NCBI GenBank assembly: GCA_028571685.1
Contig: CM053146.1
Coordinates: forward strand, 65,505,431 to 65,569,430
From: Heterohyrax brucei
Taxonomy: Eukaryota; Chordata; Mammalia; Hyracoidea; Procaviidae
Direction of reading: 5' to 3'
DNA length: 64,000 nucleotides
Below, piece by piece: positions 32,931 through 44,164 of the stretch. Position 1 is the stretch's first letter; each line of letters begins with the position of its first letter. Made by a program: the position numbers and the translations under genes. The notes beneath the pieces were generated by a model, which saw nothing but the letters and a program-made list of their open reading frames with translations, was not told where the DNA came from and did not search any database.

Positions 32931-34844
32931 TAGAGCTCTAAATGCCTATAGGAGAACAGATTGAAGGAGATGGACTCCAGTGGTGACCTATTAAGTTTTG
33001 TGGACGAGGATTTCAAAGTGCCTATGAGAGTGGGTCAGGTTTAAACAAGCATACTCTTCTGGACCACTAGAAACAGTGAAATTCACAAGCATTTGTTATC
33101 CGTAAAGCATTTTTCTGTTCTTCATTCTTCCCTTCCCCTGGTTCCCAGATGTCTTTCAACCTCCAGGAAACAAAAGAAATCGTTTTTTAATAGGGTAGTG
33201 GCAATGCTTAACTCAAAGAAACAGCATTTTAATGATACATGTTAGCCAATGTGAAGACTGACTGAACCACCCCCACCAACGGCAGCTTAGTGCCTGTGGA
33301 GAAACTTTGACTAGGAATCACAGACCGACCCTAGGTAAGAGAAGTTTTCAATTAAATATAGGTGTAAGAAACGTAAATGTTTGGGTTTATGGAAAGAATG
33401 TGCAGACCATCCATGCAAGGTAGCCTGGGGGCATTGTGTCAAAGAAGGTACCAGAGTGATGGGAACTCTTCATGACACACCGATGTGTCACGATAGTGGT
33501 TGGGAAACACTGATGACAAGCATTTCATTGGAATTCTGGGCAAATACACTAAGTAGCCTGCCTAGCTACCCAGAACAAAGCAGAGGTAGACCTGAAAACT
33601 CACCCTCATTGCCCAATCCTCAAACAATTCTCATCACATAGGAAATCCAATCAGATTTATAAGCCACTGGTCCTTTCTGAGTCTTCTGGATAAGCATTTA
33701 CTCTAATTGGTTTTGGTGAGAAGAAAATATGCTTAAAAGAAGCCTGCTCACAGAATTCAAGTTTTCAGCAGTGTAAGTTCCTTTTTAGCTTCACAATTAA
33801 AATTACTGAAATTCAGGCCATGGAGCAAACATTAAGTGGCCTCTTAGGGTATATTTTTGTTTCCCGAGTCTGCATAAATTATGCCAATGGTAAGGTGAAA
33901 AACAGCCTTCCATTAAGGAAGATGCATTTGCTAACCCACACTGCTTACACAAATTTTTCTGATTCTGATTCAAAGAAATATGACTTGACTTTGGAGACTC
34001 TGTTCTTTTTTATACCATACCTCCACCGTGCTCGCCTAAGCCTTTTAGCAACTATTCATCATAAAGTGAATTTTAATTCCTTCGTATATCTAAATATCAA
34101 TCTCTCAACACAAAGTACTATAATTTAAAAGCAGAGTAGAAGATCCACCAGCATGTCTGTGCAACTGCACTGTGCCTTCTGCATAAAACATTGTGTAATC
34201 TTTGTTTACTTTGGGTTATGTGATAACAACTCAGCTCCTGATCATTTTAATTTCACGTTTTTATGGCCCTTTTGTTTAAAGTCAATATTTTAATTGGCAT
34301 GTATCAAGATCTGAACGTTATCTTTGATTAGAAATTTTGTTTGAACTATGAAAAGAGCACACATGGCTTCCAATGACTTGTTCAGATACAAACATAGTGG
34401 CTTAACTTTCACTGTAGTAAAGGAATATGCAATACAATGAATATTCAGAAGACACGAAACATCACTCTATAAGAAAAGTCCAGTAAACAGAAGTGTTTAG
34501 CTTGCACATGCTTCTAGACAGTTTAAAAACCAAATATGGCCATCTACAACCACTGCTTTGGGCAACACATATAAATGAAATGCAAAGCTATTTTAAAAAT
34601 CTTACCCTTAGCCAATAGTTTCGGTCCATCCCATTAATAGCTATTTCACTCAACACCACTCTGAAAAACAGACACATCAGACATGAGTTTGACCTCTTTT
34701 TCTTTTTTGCTCACCCAAAACAAATAAGCATGAAAGAAAGAACTTTTGAAAAAGAAAGGAAAGGAAAATAAGAAACGCATGAGTTAGAAAATACCAGCAT
34801 ATGCATTAAAATTTTCTGTGATGATGAAAATATATCTGCCTTTT
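32931..34844. other. 1.9 kb repeat-poor block
   Basis: No transposable element recognised over almost 2 kb, unusual for this window. No ORF with recognisable domains; the 102-codon frame at 33820-34128 has no signature. Candidate for conserved noncoding sequence. Confidence 0.5.
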
Positions 34845-34980
34845 CCAATATGGTGGCTAATGGGCCACTGAAATGTGGCCAGCATGACTCACAAAATTTT
34901 TTTATTTCAATTAATTTAAACTCAAACAGCTACACAGAGCTAAAGACTACCATATCAGACATCACAGGTCTGTAACTGAA
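34845..34980. repeat. hAT-Charlie-like MITE
   Basis: Palindromic layout: TCCAATATGGTGGCTAATGG at one end and AGACTACCATATCAGACATC at the other, around ACTGAAATGTGGCCAGCATG and an AATTAATTT-rich centre. This matches the common 'TGTCCAATATGGTAGCCAC' MITE group of mammals. Confidence 0.65.
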
Positions 34981-35027
34981 TTCCTGAAAAAAGAATCAGC
35001 AAACTGCTGTATACAAAAAAAAAAAAA

Positions 35028-35188
35028 ATGACTCCACTTGCGGTGGAGCTGATTGCAACTCACAGCAACCCTAGAGGTCAGAGTAGAACTGTCCCATAGA
35101 GTTTCCAAGGAGCACCTGGTGGACTGGAACTGCCAACCTTTTGGTTAGCAGATACATTATTTAATCACCATGCCACCAGGGTTTCCAA
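35028..35188 (-). repeat. AfroSINE, short type, antisense, A-run at tail
   Basis: A run of As at 35017-35030 followed by TGCGGTGGAGCTGATTGCAA, CCCATAGAGTTTCCAAGGAG and TTTAATCACCATGCCACCAG. Confidence 0.92.
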
Positions 35189-35455
35189 ACTGTTGTACAC
35201 AATCAGTTAAATGTGGCAATTTATGGCCAACAGGATTTCAGGAGCTGTGAGATCATCTCATGATCTTTGAAAAGCTTTCTTAAACTGGTCACGAAAAGGA
35301 GCTCCGACCAAGAATCACTAAAAATACTGTCAAGAAGGCCAAGAAAGTGTAGACCACCCAGGCAGAAAGGACAAGCCTAATCCCGAGCTCTGTGGTCACT
35401 GTTCTCCCCCATTACCCGGCTTTACCAAGAAATTAAAGATTTAAATGGAACTTGT
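35189..35455. other. single-copy spacer
   Basis: Nothing recognised. Confidence 0.45.
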
Positions 35456-35903
35456 TGTCTTAGCCATCTGGTACTGCTTCAACAGAAAATACCACGAGTG
35501 GAAGGTTTCATGAAGAGAAACTTTTATTATCTCAGCCTAGTAAGCCGCAAATCCATTAACAAGTTACATGTCCACTCAATACAAGAAGTTATCACAGTCT
35601 CGTAGGATAAGCCCAAATCGAGTGACAGCATCTCGGCACAGGAATCTTGGGTCCAAAGGACGTGCTCTGCTCTTCTGATTCTTTCTGGGTGTTGTGAGGT
35701 TCCCAACTTCACTTCTCTCCCTTATATCCCACAAGCTTGTAGCTTGAGTCCTGCCTCACTAACACAACTGCTGCCCATTCTCCATCATCAATCTCACAGA
35801 GGCAAGATTCAGAACACATGGGAGGAGTGGCACCATGTTGGGACTCACAGTCGAGTCAAATCACACATACATTTTGGGAGGACACAATTCAATCCACGAC
35901 ACT
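35456..35903 (-). mobile_element. MaLR-like solitary LTR, antisense
   Basis: GTCTTAGCCATCTGGTACTG to GACACAATTCAATCCACGAC. Closest relative of the 11.4 kb copy (shared CACGAGTGGAAGGTTTCATG and GGAGGAGTGGCACCATGTTG-type blocks), and shows what that copy looked like before it was interrupted. Confidence 0.72.
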
Positions 35904-35914
35904 AGTAGTTTGGC

Positions 35915-36068
35915 TGGAAACCGTGGTGGTGTAGTGGTTAAGAGCTACCAAATGGTCAGCTGTTCAAATCTGCCAGGTACTCCTTGGAAACTCTACAGGG
36001 CAGTTCTACTCTGCCATACAAAGTCACTATGAGACAGAATCAACTCAGTGGCAATGGGTTTGGTTGGG
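35915..36068 (+). repeat. AfroSINE, short type, sense
   Basis: GGAAACCGTGGTGGTGTAGT, CAAATCTGCCAGGTACTCCT, AGTGGCAATGGGTTTGGTTG. Confidence 0.94.
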
Positions 36069-36320
36069 TTTCTTTTCTGTTTCTTCAACCAACCCCAGGA
36101 CATATGAACACTCCTTTCTCAACCTTGAGTTTCCTATTATCAGCTTTCCTCTCCCTCCTGCTTTCTCTTCCTTCTCCTTGGGCTGGTATGCTCCTGCAGT
36201 TCTCGTTTTATTTCATGGGACTGTAATCTCTCTCTTAAGGATGAACTTTAAGAGTGGCTTCATTACTGAGCTGAACAGGTGTCCAAGGGCCACACTTGTG
36301 CAGTTTCTTCAGTTTCTGGG
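36068..36320 (-). mobile_element. older L1, antisense, 3' UTR piece (left part of split element)
   Basis: GTGGCTTCATTACTGAGCTG and ACAGGTGTCCAAGGGCCACA are the L1 3' UTR in reverse. The matching continuation (TTTTGTTCTACATTTTTTTT) is found at 42.0 kb, so the younger L1 from 36321 to 41996 splits this element. Confidence 0.75.
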
Positions 36321-37185
36321 TTTTTTATTATTATTATTATTATTATTATTCTTTTTTATTACGATTGAATGAAAACATACATTCCCATATGAATTCCCAT
36401 GCTCACCTATATGCAGCTCCCACTGCTCTCCCTGCCCGGAGACAGCACACCCCTCTTCTCTGCTCCATACGTGTCCTATCCTCCCAACAGTCTCCTATCC
36501 CCTCCTCTCCACCCAATCCCCTTCCTCCAGCAAGAGGTCAGCAGGAGGACCTCCTTAGGTGCACAGAACCATAAAATTCCCACAAGATACGGTCACTCTG
36601 CATCACCAAGTCCAATCCATTGCTGGCCGAAAATCTGACCTTCATTATGATTTATGGACAGGGGCAGCATCAAGGCCAGGAGCCATGCTCCCGGGGTAAC
36701 CCCGAAGGCCCCGGACCATCAGTTGTGGTCTTTTATTGGAGATCTCAGGGTGTACCCTCATTTATTCTCTTGTTGCCAGTGAGACTCAACCTAGAGAGCT
36801 CCATTGCGGCTATCCCTGGTGGTGGCCGGGCACCATCCGGTTCTTCCAGTCCCAAGTCAATGTAGGCACCCACTCATGTGGGTCTCTCTATCTTCTAGTT
36901 TGTCTTTACCCCATGTTGTTTTGGTCCTCGGTGAGCATCCGTTCCTGCTGAGTTGGGACCATTTACTGTGTCCTCAGATGGCAGCTTGGCAGCTTTTAAG
37001 ACCCCAGACGCCACTCACCAATGTAGGGTGCAGAGAGCCCTCCTAGCAAAATGCTAGTTGTGCCAATTGGCCTTAATTCGCCTAAGAGCATGGTCTCCTG
37101 CCCCCTGCCGCAGCTACTCTATGCTTGCAATATCGGGTTAAGATGGAAGGAGTACTCAAGTTATGCTGAAGTCCACTCTCTTTTA

Positions 37186-39900
37186 GTTTCTTGTAGTAAG
37201 GGTTTGTATTTCTCTTTGTAAAAGTCTGTTATTTCTCTGTTTAGATTTATTCATAGGTGTTTTATCTTGTTAGGGGCTATAGTAAATGGTATCGACTTGG
37301 TGATTTCTGCCTTAATAATCTTGTTGTTGGTATAAAGGAATCCTACTGATTTACTTATGTTTATCTTGTATCCTAAGACTTTGCTGAACTCTTCTATCAG
37401 TTTGAATAGTTTCCTTTGGCATTCTCTGCATATACAATCATATCATGTGCAAACAGGGAGATTTTTAGTTCTTCTTTGCCGATGTAGATGCCCTTTATTC
37501 CTTGTTCTTGTCTAATTGCTATGGCTAGAACTTCCAGTACAATGTTGAATAGGAGAGGTGAGAGTGGGCATCCTTGTCTAGTTCCTGTTCTCAAGGGAAA
37601 CTGTTTCAGTCTCTCTCCATTCAGAATCATGCAGGCAGTTGGCTTGGTATAAATGGCCCTATTGCATTGAGGAATTGGCCGTCTATTCCTATTTTGCTGA
37701 GAGTTTTTAGCATGAATGGGTGTTGGACTTTATCAAATGCCTTTTCTGCATCAACAGACAAGATCAGGTGATTCTTGTCTTTTGTAATATTTATGTGGTT
37801 GATCACATTAATTGTTTTTCTGATGTTGAACCAGTCTTGCATCCCTGGTATGAATACAACTTGGTTATGATGGATTATTTTTTTGATATGTTGTTGTATT
37901 CTACTGGCAAGAATTTTGTTGAAGCTTTTTGCACCTAGATTCATGAGTGATATTGGTCTGTAGTTCTCCTTTTACGTTGTGTCTTTCCCTGTCTTTGGTA
38001 TCAGGGTTTTGAGGGCTTCATAGAATGAATTTGGGAGTATTCTATCCCTTTCTACACTGTGAAATAGTCTTAGCAGTGTTGGAGATAACTCTTCTCTGAA
38101 AGCTTGGTAGAATTGTGCAGTGAAGCCATCTGGGCTTGGGTTTTTTTGGTTGGCAGTTTTTGAATGACTTTTTCAATCCCTCCCTTTGTGATGGGTTTAT
38201 TAAGTTGTTCTGCTTCACCTTGTGATCATTTGGGTAGTTGATATGAATCAAGGAATCTGTGCATTTCCTCTAGGTTTTCAAATCTGTTAGAATACAGTTT
38301 TTCATAGTATTCAGCTATGATATTTTTTATTTCTGTTGCATCTGTGGTGACAACTCCCCTCTCATTTCTTATTTGGGTTATTTGTTTCCTTTCCTGTTTT
38401 TCTTTAGTAAGTTTAGCCAATGGTTTGTCAATTTGGTTGATCGTTTCAAAAAACCAGTTTTTGGTCTTTTCAATTTTTTCAGTTGTTCTTCAATTGTTTT
38501 CAACTGCTCTTTAATTTGTTTAGTTCTGCTCTAATCTTTATGATCTGTTTTCTTTTGGTGCCTGAAGGGTTCGTCTGTTGTTCTCTCTCTACTTGCTCAA
38601 GCTGTAGGGTCAGTTCTTTGATTTAGTTTCTTTCTTCCTTCCAGATGTGTGCATTTATGGAGATAAACTGACCTCTGAGCACTGCTTTGGCTGTACCCCA
38701 TAGGTTCTGGTAGGAAGCATTTTCGTTCTCTTTGGAATCCATGAATTTCTTTATTTCATCCTTGATTTCTTCTATAACCCACAGTTTTTGGAGCAAGGTG
38801 TTGTTCAGTTTGCAAAAGTTCCACTTTTTATCTATGTTTTTTCTGCTATTGATTTCGACTTTTATGGCTTTATGATCTAAGAAGATGCTTTGCATTAATT
38901 CAGTGGCATGGATTTTGTTGAGAATTGCTTTGTGTCCTAACACATGATCTATTCTGGAGAATGTTCCATGTGTGCTGGAGTACAAGGTGTAGTTATTTGT
39001 CGATGGATAGAAAGTTCTGTATATGTCAATGAGGTCTAGTTGGTTAATTGTGGCAACAAGGTCTTACGTGTCTTTACTGAGCTTTTTCCTAGACGATCTG
39101 TCCAATATTGAGAGTGGAGTGTTGAAGTCTCCTACTATTATTGTGGAGTGATCTGTCTCCTTTTTTAGTGTAGTCAGTGTTTCTTTGACATATTTAGGTG
39201 CTCTAATAATAGGTGCATAAATATTTAACATTGTTAAGTCCTGCTCGAAATTTGAACCTCTCAGCGGTAAACAGTGTTCATCCCTGTCCACGATGGTGGA
39301 TTTTACATAAAACTATTTTATCTGAGATTAGAATTGTCACACCTGCTCTTCTTTGTTCATTGTTAGGTGATATATATTCTCCCATCCTTTAATTTTCAGT
39401 TTGTTCCAATCTTTAAGTCTAAAGTAAGTTTCTTGTAGGCAACATATAGATGGGTCACATTTTTGATCCAACATGTCACTCGATGTCTCTTTACTGGAGC
39501 ATTCACTCCATTCACATTCAATATAATTATTGATAGGTATGTGTTCAGTGCTGCCTCTGTGATATGTTTATTTTTGTGTTGACGTTTTCTCTGCTGTTCT
39601 TATTAATCAGTTCTGTGACCTTTTTTCTTTGTGAGCTGATTTTTCACTTATTTCAGAGTTTGTTTTGTGGTTGTTGAGACTCCTTTATTACATTTCTTGA
39701 TATGGTATTTTTTTTTTAATTATACTTTACATTGCCCTTATGATCCCGCTTAATAAAGTATATATAAACCCAATTTTGATTGCTACCAGTCTTGTCGACT
39801 TCTTCTCCATCTGGAAGGACTGTAACAACTGTAGTACATCCCTCTTTTTAATATGATGATATCATAGTCTACAGGATACGATCACTAGAGCATTTCTTTC
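37186..39900 (-). pseudogene. L1 ORF2 remnant (endonuclease and reverse transcriptase)
   Basis: ORF2p nicks target DNA and reverse-transcribes L1 RNA. Endonuclease pieces: NIYAPIIRAPKYVKETL and VGDFN at 39064-39291, and FLDHKAIKVEI at 38623-38985, where the usual SDH has become LDH. Reverse-transcriptase pieces: [19 protein letters not shown] then [10 protein letters not shown] (37627-37944), and [20 protein letters not shown] then FAHD at 37397-37630. The catalytic F/YADD is FAHD, so the first metal-binding Asp is lost. Frameshifts and stops separate the pieces, and everything beyond roughly residue 800 of the usual ~1,275 is deleted. Confidence 0.9.
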
Positions 39901-39959
39901 ACTATCATAACTTTTATTGTGTTTGGAGCCTTCCCAAACTGAGTAGGATTCTGGATGAT

Positions 39960-40950
39960 GTGTCCTTCTAAAATACCAAGTTAGCAGTTTTGTTCTTCTA
40001 AGCCAAGAGATTCTTTTAGTATTTCTTGTAGCTTTGGTTTGGTTTTTACAAAGTCTCTGAGTTTCTGTTTATATGCTAATGTCTTCATTTCATTTTCATA
40101 TTTGAAAGATAGTTTTGCAGGATATATAATTCTTGGTTGGAAATTCTTCTCCTTCAAGGCTTTGAATGTGTCATGCCACTGTCTCCATGCCAGCATTGTT
40201 TCTGCAGAGAAATCTGATGAAAGCCTACAGGGTTTCCCTCTGAATGTTAGCTTTGCTTTGAGTCTTGCTGCCTTTAAGAGTTTCTGCTTATGCGTCATTT
40301 TGTTAAGCTTGATTATAATATCTCTTGGAGTCTTTCTATTGAGATCTATATGCCAAGCCAAGCATGAGTGGTGTTCAATATATATCTTGCATATCTATAT
40401 TCTCTTCTTTCTTAATCTCTGGGAAGTTTCCTGTCTGCAGCTCAGAAATGATACTCTGTGTTCTCAGGTGTCTTTCCCTGTTCAAGAACTCCAATTTATC
40501 ATAAACTGTTCTTCTTAATAGAGTACCACATGCTTCTTAATGTTTCTTCATTTTTCTTGTTTCTTTTTTTGGATTTATCCTCATAGATGCTGGAGTCAGT
40601 AGCTCTGTCTTCCAAATCAGAAATTCTCATTTCCATTAGTTCCATTCTGTTTTCTTGGCTTTGAATTGAAGTTTCTATGTCTTTGATTTTGTTCTTGAAC
40701 TGCTGGCTTTCCTAATACTGATATTCCATCAGATCGAACAGCTTGCTTAATTTTTCATTTTGCTCTGCTGCATTTTGCATAAGGTTTAGGAAGGCTCTAT
40801 ATGTAATCCTTCTGTATTCACCTTCTGATAGTTTCAGAAAAGCTTCTTCATCTGGGAAGTTTCTTTTGGGGGCCTTCTGATGTCATGGGTTACTTCCAGG
40901 TTACCATCTTCTCCAGTGTTTGTTGCTTTGGGGGCTTCATGTGGGTCAAT
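39960..40950 (-). pseudogene. L1 ORF1 remnant
   Basis: ORF1p is the trimeric RNA-binding chaperone of the L1 particle. The segment at 39981-40361 holds its conserved RRM/C-terminal domain: TPRDIIIKLNKMTHKQKLLK, GKPCRLSSDFSAETM, then LKEKNFQPRIIYPAKLSFKY and KLRDFVKTKPKLQEILKESL. The upstream coiled-coil half (to about 40950) is present only as broken sequence. Confidence 0.85.
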
Positions 40951-40959
40951 ATAGGCTGT

Positions 40960-41996
40960 GAGAGATGCTGTGCAGATGGACCGCAGTTGTTTTTCTAGAC
41001 CATCTTAAAATGAGAAGTAAAAAGAATTTGACAACTTCCAAAGTCAGTCAGGTTTTCAGGTGTATACGTCCCTCTTCCCAGCCGGCAAAGTAAGCACATC
41101 TATGCTGAACTCCAGATGTTGTAAGCTAGCTCAAAATGCAGAAAGGCTACTGGCCTGCTGGCCTCTGCTGTTGGAACCCAGCTGTAGGTGATACTGTGTA
41201 GAATTCTGCTTTTCTGATGCAAAAGCAGTCTCTTCTGGGTAAGCACTGCTTTCCAGCCCAGGAATTAGGTTCACTTGAGGCTTGCATATGGATGACTCGG
41301 CCTCCCAGCAAAACAAGATGGCGTCCTGCACAAGTTCGCCAGCTGGCCGGGATCAGGTTACCTGCAGAAAGGAGGCCAAGAGTGCCAAAATGTCGAGTCC
41401 ACAGCCTCCACCACTGGGCCCCAGCCCCAGGCAACATGTGTAAAACACCACCTCCCTGCCGGAAAAGCACTCTCCCCCGGCAGGCGACACCTCCCAGCCT
41501 AGGAACCAAGTCTGGCTGGGGCCTCTGCCTCGGCTTCTCCATTTCCCAGTAGATCAAGACGGCGTCCCGCACAAGCGCTCCTGTAGGTCTACCGCATAGT
41601 GGAGGCAGAAAAATAGGCCAGAGGAGCTGAGGTGTATAGAGTCCAAAGCCAGGCTCTCAGAACCTAGAAATTACACTTGCCAGTCCCACCTGCAGCATGT
41701 CCACAACCGGCAGCCCGTCCAGTACCAGCTCTGCCTGCTGGCCAAGACAAAGGACAAAAAAAGTCAAAATGGTGAGTTACCTTCAGTCTGTGCAAGTCTC
41801 TGCTCATTGAGAGTGAGGTCAGTGAAAGAGAAGAGGTTTTGCATTCATTGTTATGAAGTTCAAATTGACAGCCCTATGCCGCATCCCAGTGCTCACAAGG
41901 TGTCCAGAATGCTCTGTTTAATTACCATTTCAGGTCTTGGTTTCCAGATGGATTTAGGGAGACATGCGTTTAGTCCACCATCTTGACTCCGCCCCT
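40960..41996 (-). promoter_or_regulatory. L1 5' UTR with tandem monomer-like repeats
   Basis: GC- and CpG-rich compared with its surroundings. Two related units about 241 bases apart carry ACAAGATGGCGTCCTGCACA (about 41312-41331) and TCAAGACGGCGTCCCGCACA (about 41553-41572); translated in the same minus frame they give MQDAILFCWEAESS... and MRDAVLIYWEMEKP..., confirming the relationship. A third, weaker unit may follow (AAGTCAAAATGGTGAG near 41762). In active L1s this region is the internal promoter. Confidence 0.7.
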
Positions 41997-42881
41997 GGTT
42001 GTTTGTTTTTTTTTAATGTTAGGATTTTGTTCTACATTTTTTTTCTGCTCTCACTGGAGTACCCTATTGTGATTTCAGTCGGAGCAGTCACTGGTGGTTG
42101 TCAGTTATAATCTAGTTATACTAGATTCAGCCTGATGGAGGCCATTGTAGATGTGGTCCCTTAGTCCTCTGGACTAACATTACCCTTGTGCTTTTCGTTT
42201 TTTTTTTTTTTTTTTTTTATTCTTCCTTGCTCCCAAAGGGGTGAGCAGTGGAGTATCTTAGATGGCCACTCCCAGGCTTTTAAGACCCTAGACATTACTC
42301 ATTAAAGTAGAATACAGAACATTTTATTTATAAACTATGTTATGCCAGCTGAGCTGGATGTTTCCTCAAACCATGGACCCCACAGCCTTCCACCTAGTAA
42401 TTCAGTCCCTCAGAGAGTTTAGATGTGTTGATGAACTTCCATGACCCTATCTTGTACAAGTTGTGCTAGCCGCCCCCAGTATTGTATCCTGGCTTCCCCA
42501 GTATTTTGTACTGTTTACCCTTCACCAAAGTTACCACTTGCTTAACTATTGTAGATTTAGTGTTTTTTCCTCCCTACCTTCCCTTCTCTTACAACCATCA
42601 AACAGTGTTTGTTTTCGTGAGTGAACTTTTTCATGAGTTTTTACAGTAATGGTCTCATATAATATTTGTTCTTTTGTGACTGACTTAGTTCACTCAGCAT
42701 AATGCCCTTTAGAAATCATCCATGTGATGAGATGCTTCACAGATTCAGCCTTGACCTTTACAGTGCTTATGTAACCACAGTTTGTATATCTATTCTTCTG
42801 TTGATGGGCATATAGGTTGTTTCTATCCTTTTGCTATTGTGAACAATGCTGCAACAAACATAGCTGTATATTTGATGTCTA
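41997..42881 (-). mobile_element. older L1, antisense (right part, before mariner)
   Basis: ATTTTGTTCTACATTTTTTT, GTATCTTAGATGGCCACTCC, GCTTTTAAGACCCTAGACAT, AGCTGGATGTTTCCTCAAAC, CTTGTACAAGTTGTGCTAGC and GCTATTGTGAACAATGCTGC follow the 3' UTR of L1 in reverse. A T-run at 42200-42219 is an internal expansion. Confidence 0.85.
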
Positions 42882-43085
42882 ACAATTAAGTCCACAAACT
42901 TAATTGTTCAAAGTGCTACTACATACGTCATTGCTGAGTATCACTACAGTCACTTTAAAAGTAGTCCCCTCGGGAAGTTATGCACCAACACCAGTGCTCA
43001 GTCCACCCTTCAAAGCAATTTTGGAACTCTTTCTGTAATGGCCATTGCACACGGTAGCATGGTAGGAAGTTCACAAACTTAATTG
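42882..43085 (-). mobile_element. short internally deleted mariner, antisense
   Basis: 204 bases bounded by TA (42880-42881 and 43086-43087) and by inverted ends ACAATTAAGTCCACAAACTT and AGTTCACAAACTTAATTG. Its interior is the reverse complement of the last ~150 bases of the transposase region at 43265-43428, so it is a deletion derivative of the same mariner family. Confidence 0.75.
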
Positions 43086-43087
43086 TA

Positions 43088-43428
43088 TAGTTATCCGTGA
43101 GGGAGTTTTCAGCCAGTAAACAAATAACTCGTTTGGAAAACCCTCCCTACTCACCTGATCTGTCCCCCAGTGACTTTTTTCTTTACCCAAAGATAAAAGA
43201 AATATTGAAACGAAGACAATTGGATAATACTCAGGACATGAAAGTTAATATGACGAGAGCTCTGACGGCCATTCCAGAAAAAGAAGTGCAAAATTGGTTT
43301 GAAGGGTGGACTAGGCACTGGCTTCGGTGCATAGCTTCCCAAGGGGAGTACTTTGAAGGTGACAGTAGTGATATTCAGCAATGAGGTACACAGCACTTTT
43401 TCTAGGATGAGTTCATGAACTTAATTGG
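43088..43428 (+). mobile_element. mariner, 3' half, sense
   Basis: Follows the short mariner directly, in the opposite orientation, and ends in the inverted terminal sequence GAGTTCATGAACTTAATTG with TA at 43429-43430. The 5' half with its own terminal repeat is missing. Confidence 0.85.
43097..43384 (+). pseudogene. mariner transposase C-terminal fragment
   Basis: Ninety-five codons open to the natural end. NPPYSPDLSPSDFFLYPKIK (from residue 15) is the hallmark of Tc1/mariner transposases; the Asp of PSD (residue 26) is the third acidic residue of the DD34D triad. WFEGWTRHWLRCIASQGEYF near the end matches the family C-terminus. The DNA-binding domain and the first two catalytic Asp residues are not present, so it cannot be functional. 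Not a host gene. Confidence 0.92.
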
Positions 43429-44160
43429 TACTCCTCATATGTCCACTTGTGTTACAACTCCTATTTCTCTAGGATATATTTCTAGGGGTGGGATTGCTGG
43501 ATCACATGGTACTTCCAATTCTAGCTTTCTAAGCAAACACTGTATTGTTTTCCGGAATGCTTGCATCACTTTGCATTCCCATCAGAAGGACCTAGGAGTT
43601 CCAATTTCCCTGTAGCCTCTCCAGGATTTGCTATTTCCTCCTTTTTGATTCAGGCCAGTAATGCTAGGATGAGATAGTATATCACTGTGAGTGGATAGTT
43701 ATCACAGGCATTTTCTCATGTGTCTGCTGGCCACTTGAATGTCTTCTCTGGTGAAGTGTCTATCCATTTCTATGCCCATTTTTTAAGTGGGTTTACTTTC
43801 TTGTAGAGGTGGTGGATTATCCTACAGATTTTAGAAAGTAGAAGGCCTTTGTCTGATTTGTAATAGTCAATATTTTCTTCCTAATCCGTAAGTTCTTGCT
43901 CTTTACTCTTCTGGTGAAGTCTTTTGATGAGCTTAAGTGTTTAATTTTTAGAAGATCCCAGTCACCTAGCTTATCTTCTGGTATTTGCATGTTGTTGGTT
44001 ATGGTTTGTAGCCTGTTAATGACATGTATTGGGCCCTCTAGCACCAATTCTATTTTTGATTCTATGTACTTTATAGTTTTTGGCTTTATATTTAGATCTT
44101 TGATCTATTTTGAATTAGTTTTTGTATACAGTGCATCCTGCCCACTTTTTAGGAAAGTAC
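43429..44160 (-). mobile_element. older L1, antisense (right part, after mariner; ORF2 C-terminus)
   Basis: GGATATATTTCTAGGGGTGG and GATTGCTGGATCACATGGTA resume the L1 exactly where the mariner interrupted it. The minus frame 43817-44047 encodes the ORF2 C-terminal region (PEDKLGDWDLLKIKHLSSSK, IRKKILTITNQTKAFYFLKS). The younger L1 beside it lacks precisely this part. Confidence 0.85.
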
Positions 44161-44164
44161 GTCA

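Larger units (their letters stand above)
36321..41996 (-). mobile_element. L1, antisense, 5'-complete but internally deleted
   Basis: The element runs from its tail at about 36321 (T-rich run and a (TTA)n at 36326-36350) to its 5' end at about 41996, where the reverse reads CAGGGGCGGAGTCAAGATGG, a classical L1 start. The parts in reading order are a 5' UTR, ORF1, ORF2 with endonuclease and reverse transcriptase, and a 3' UTR (36355-37185). The C-terminal third of ORF2 is absent: the sequence goes from ...AAACCCTTACTACAAGAAAC straight into 3' UTR near 37185. All frames are broken, so it is inactive. Confidence 0.9.

Noticed and set aside
40039..40518. 159-codon plus frame
   Set aside because: Antisense shadow of L1 ORF1.
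41147..41572. 141-codon minus frame
   Set aside because: Lies in the L1 5' UTR and reflects its GC-rich tandem units.
43097..43384. Host gene domesticated from a mariner transposase
   Set aside because: The frame lacks the DNA-binding domain and two of three catalytic Asp residues, has no exon or promoter signals, and lies in nested repeats.
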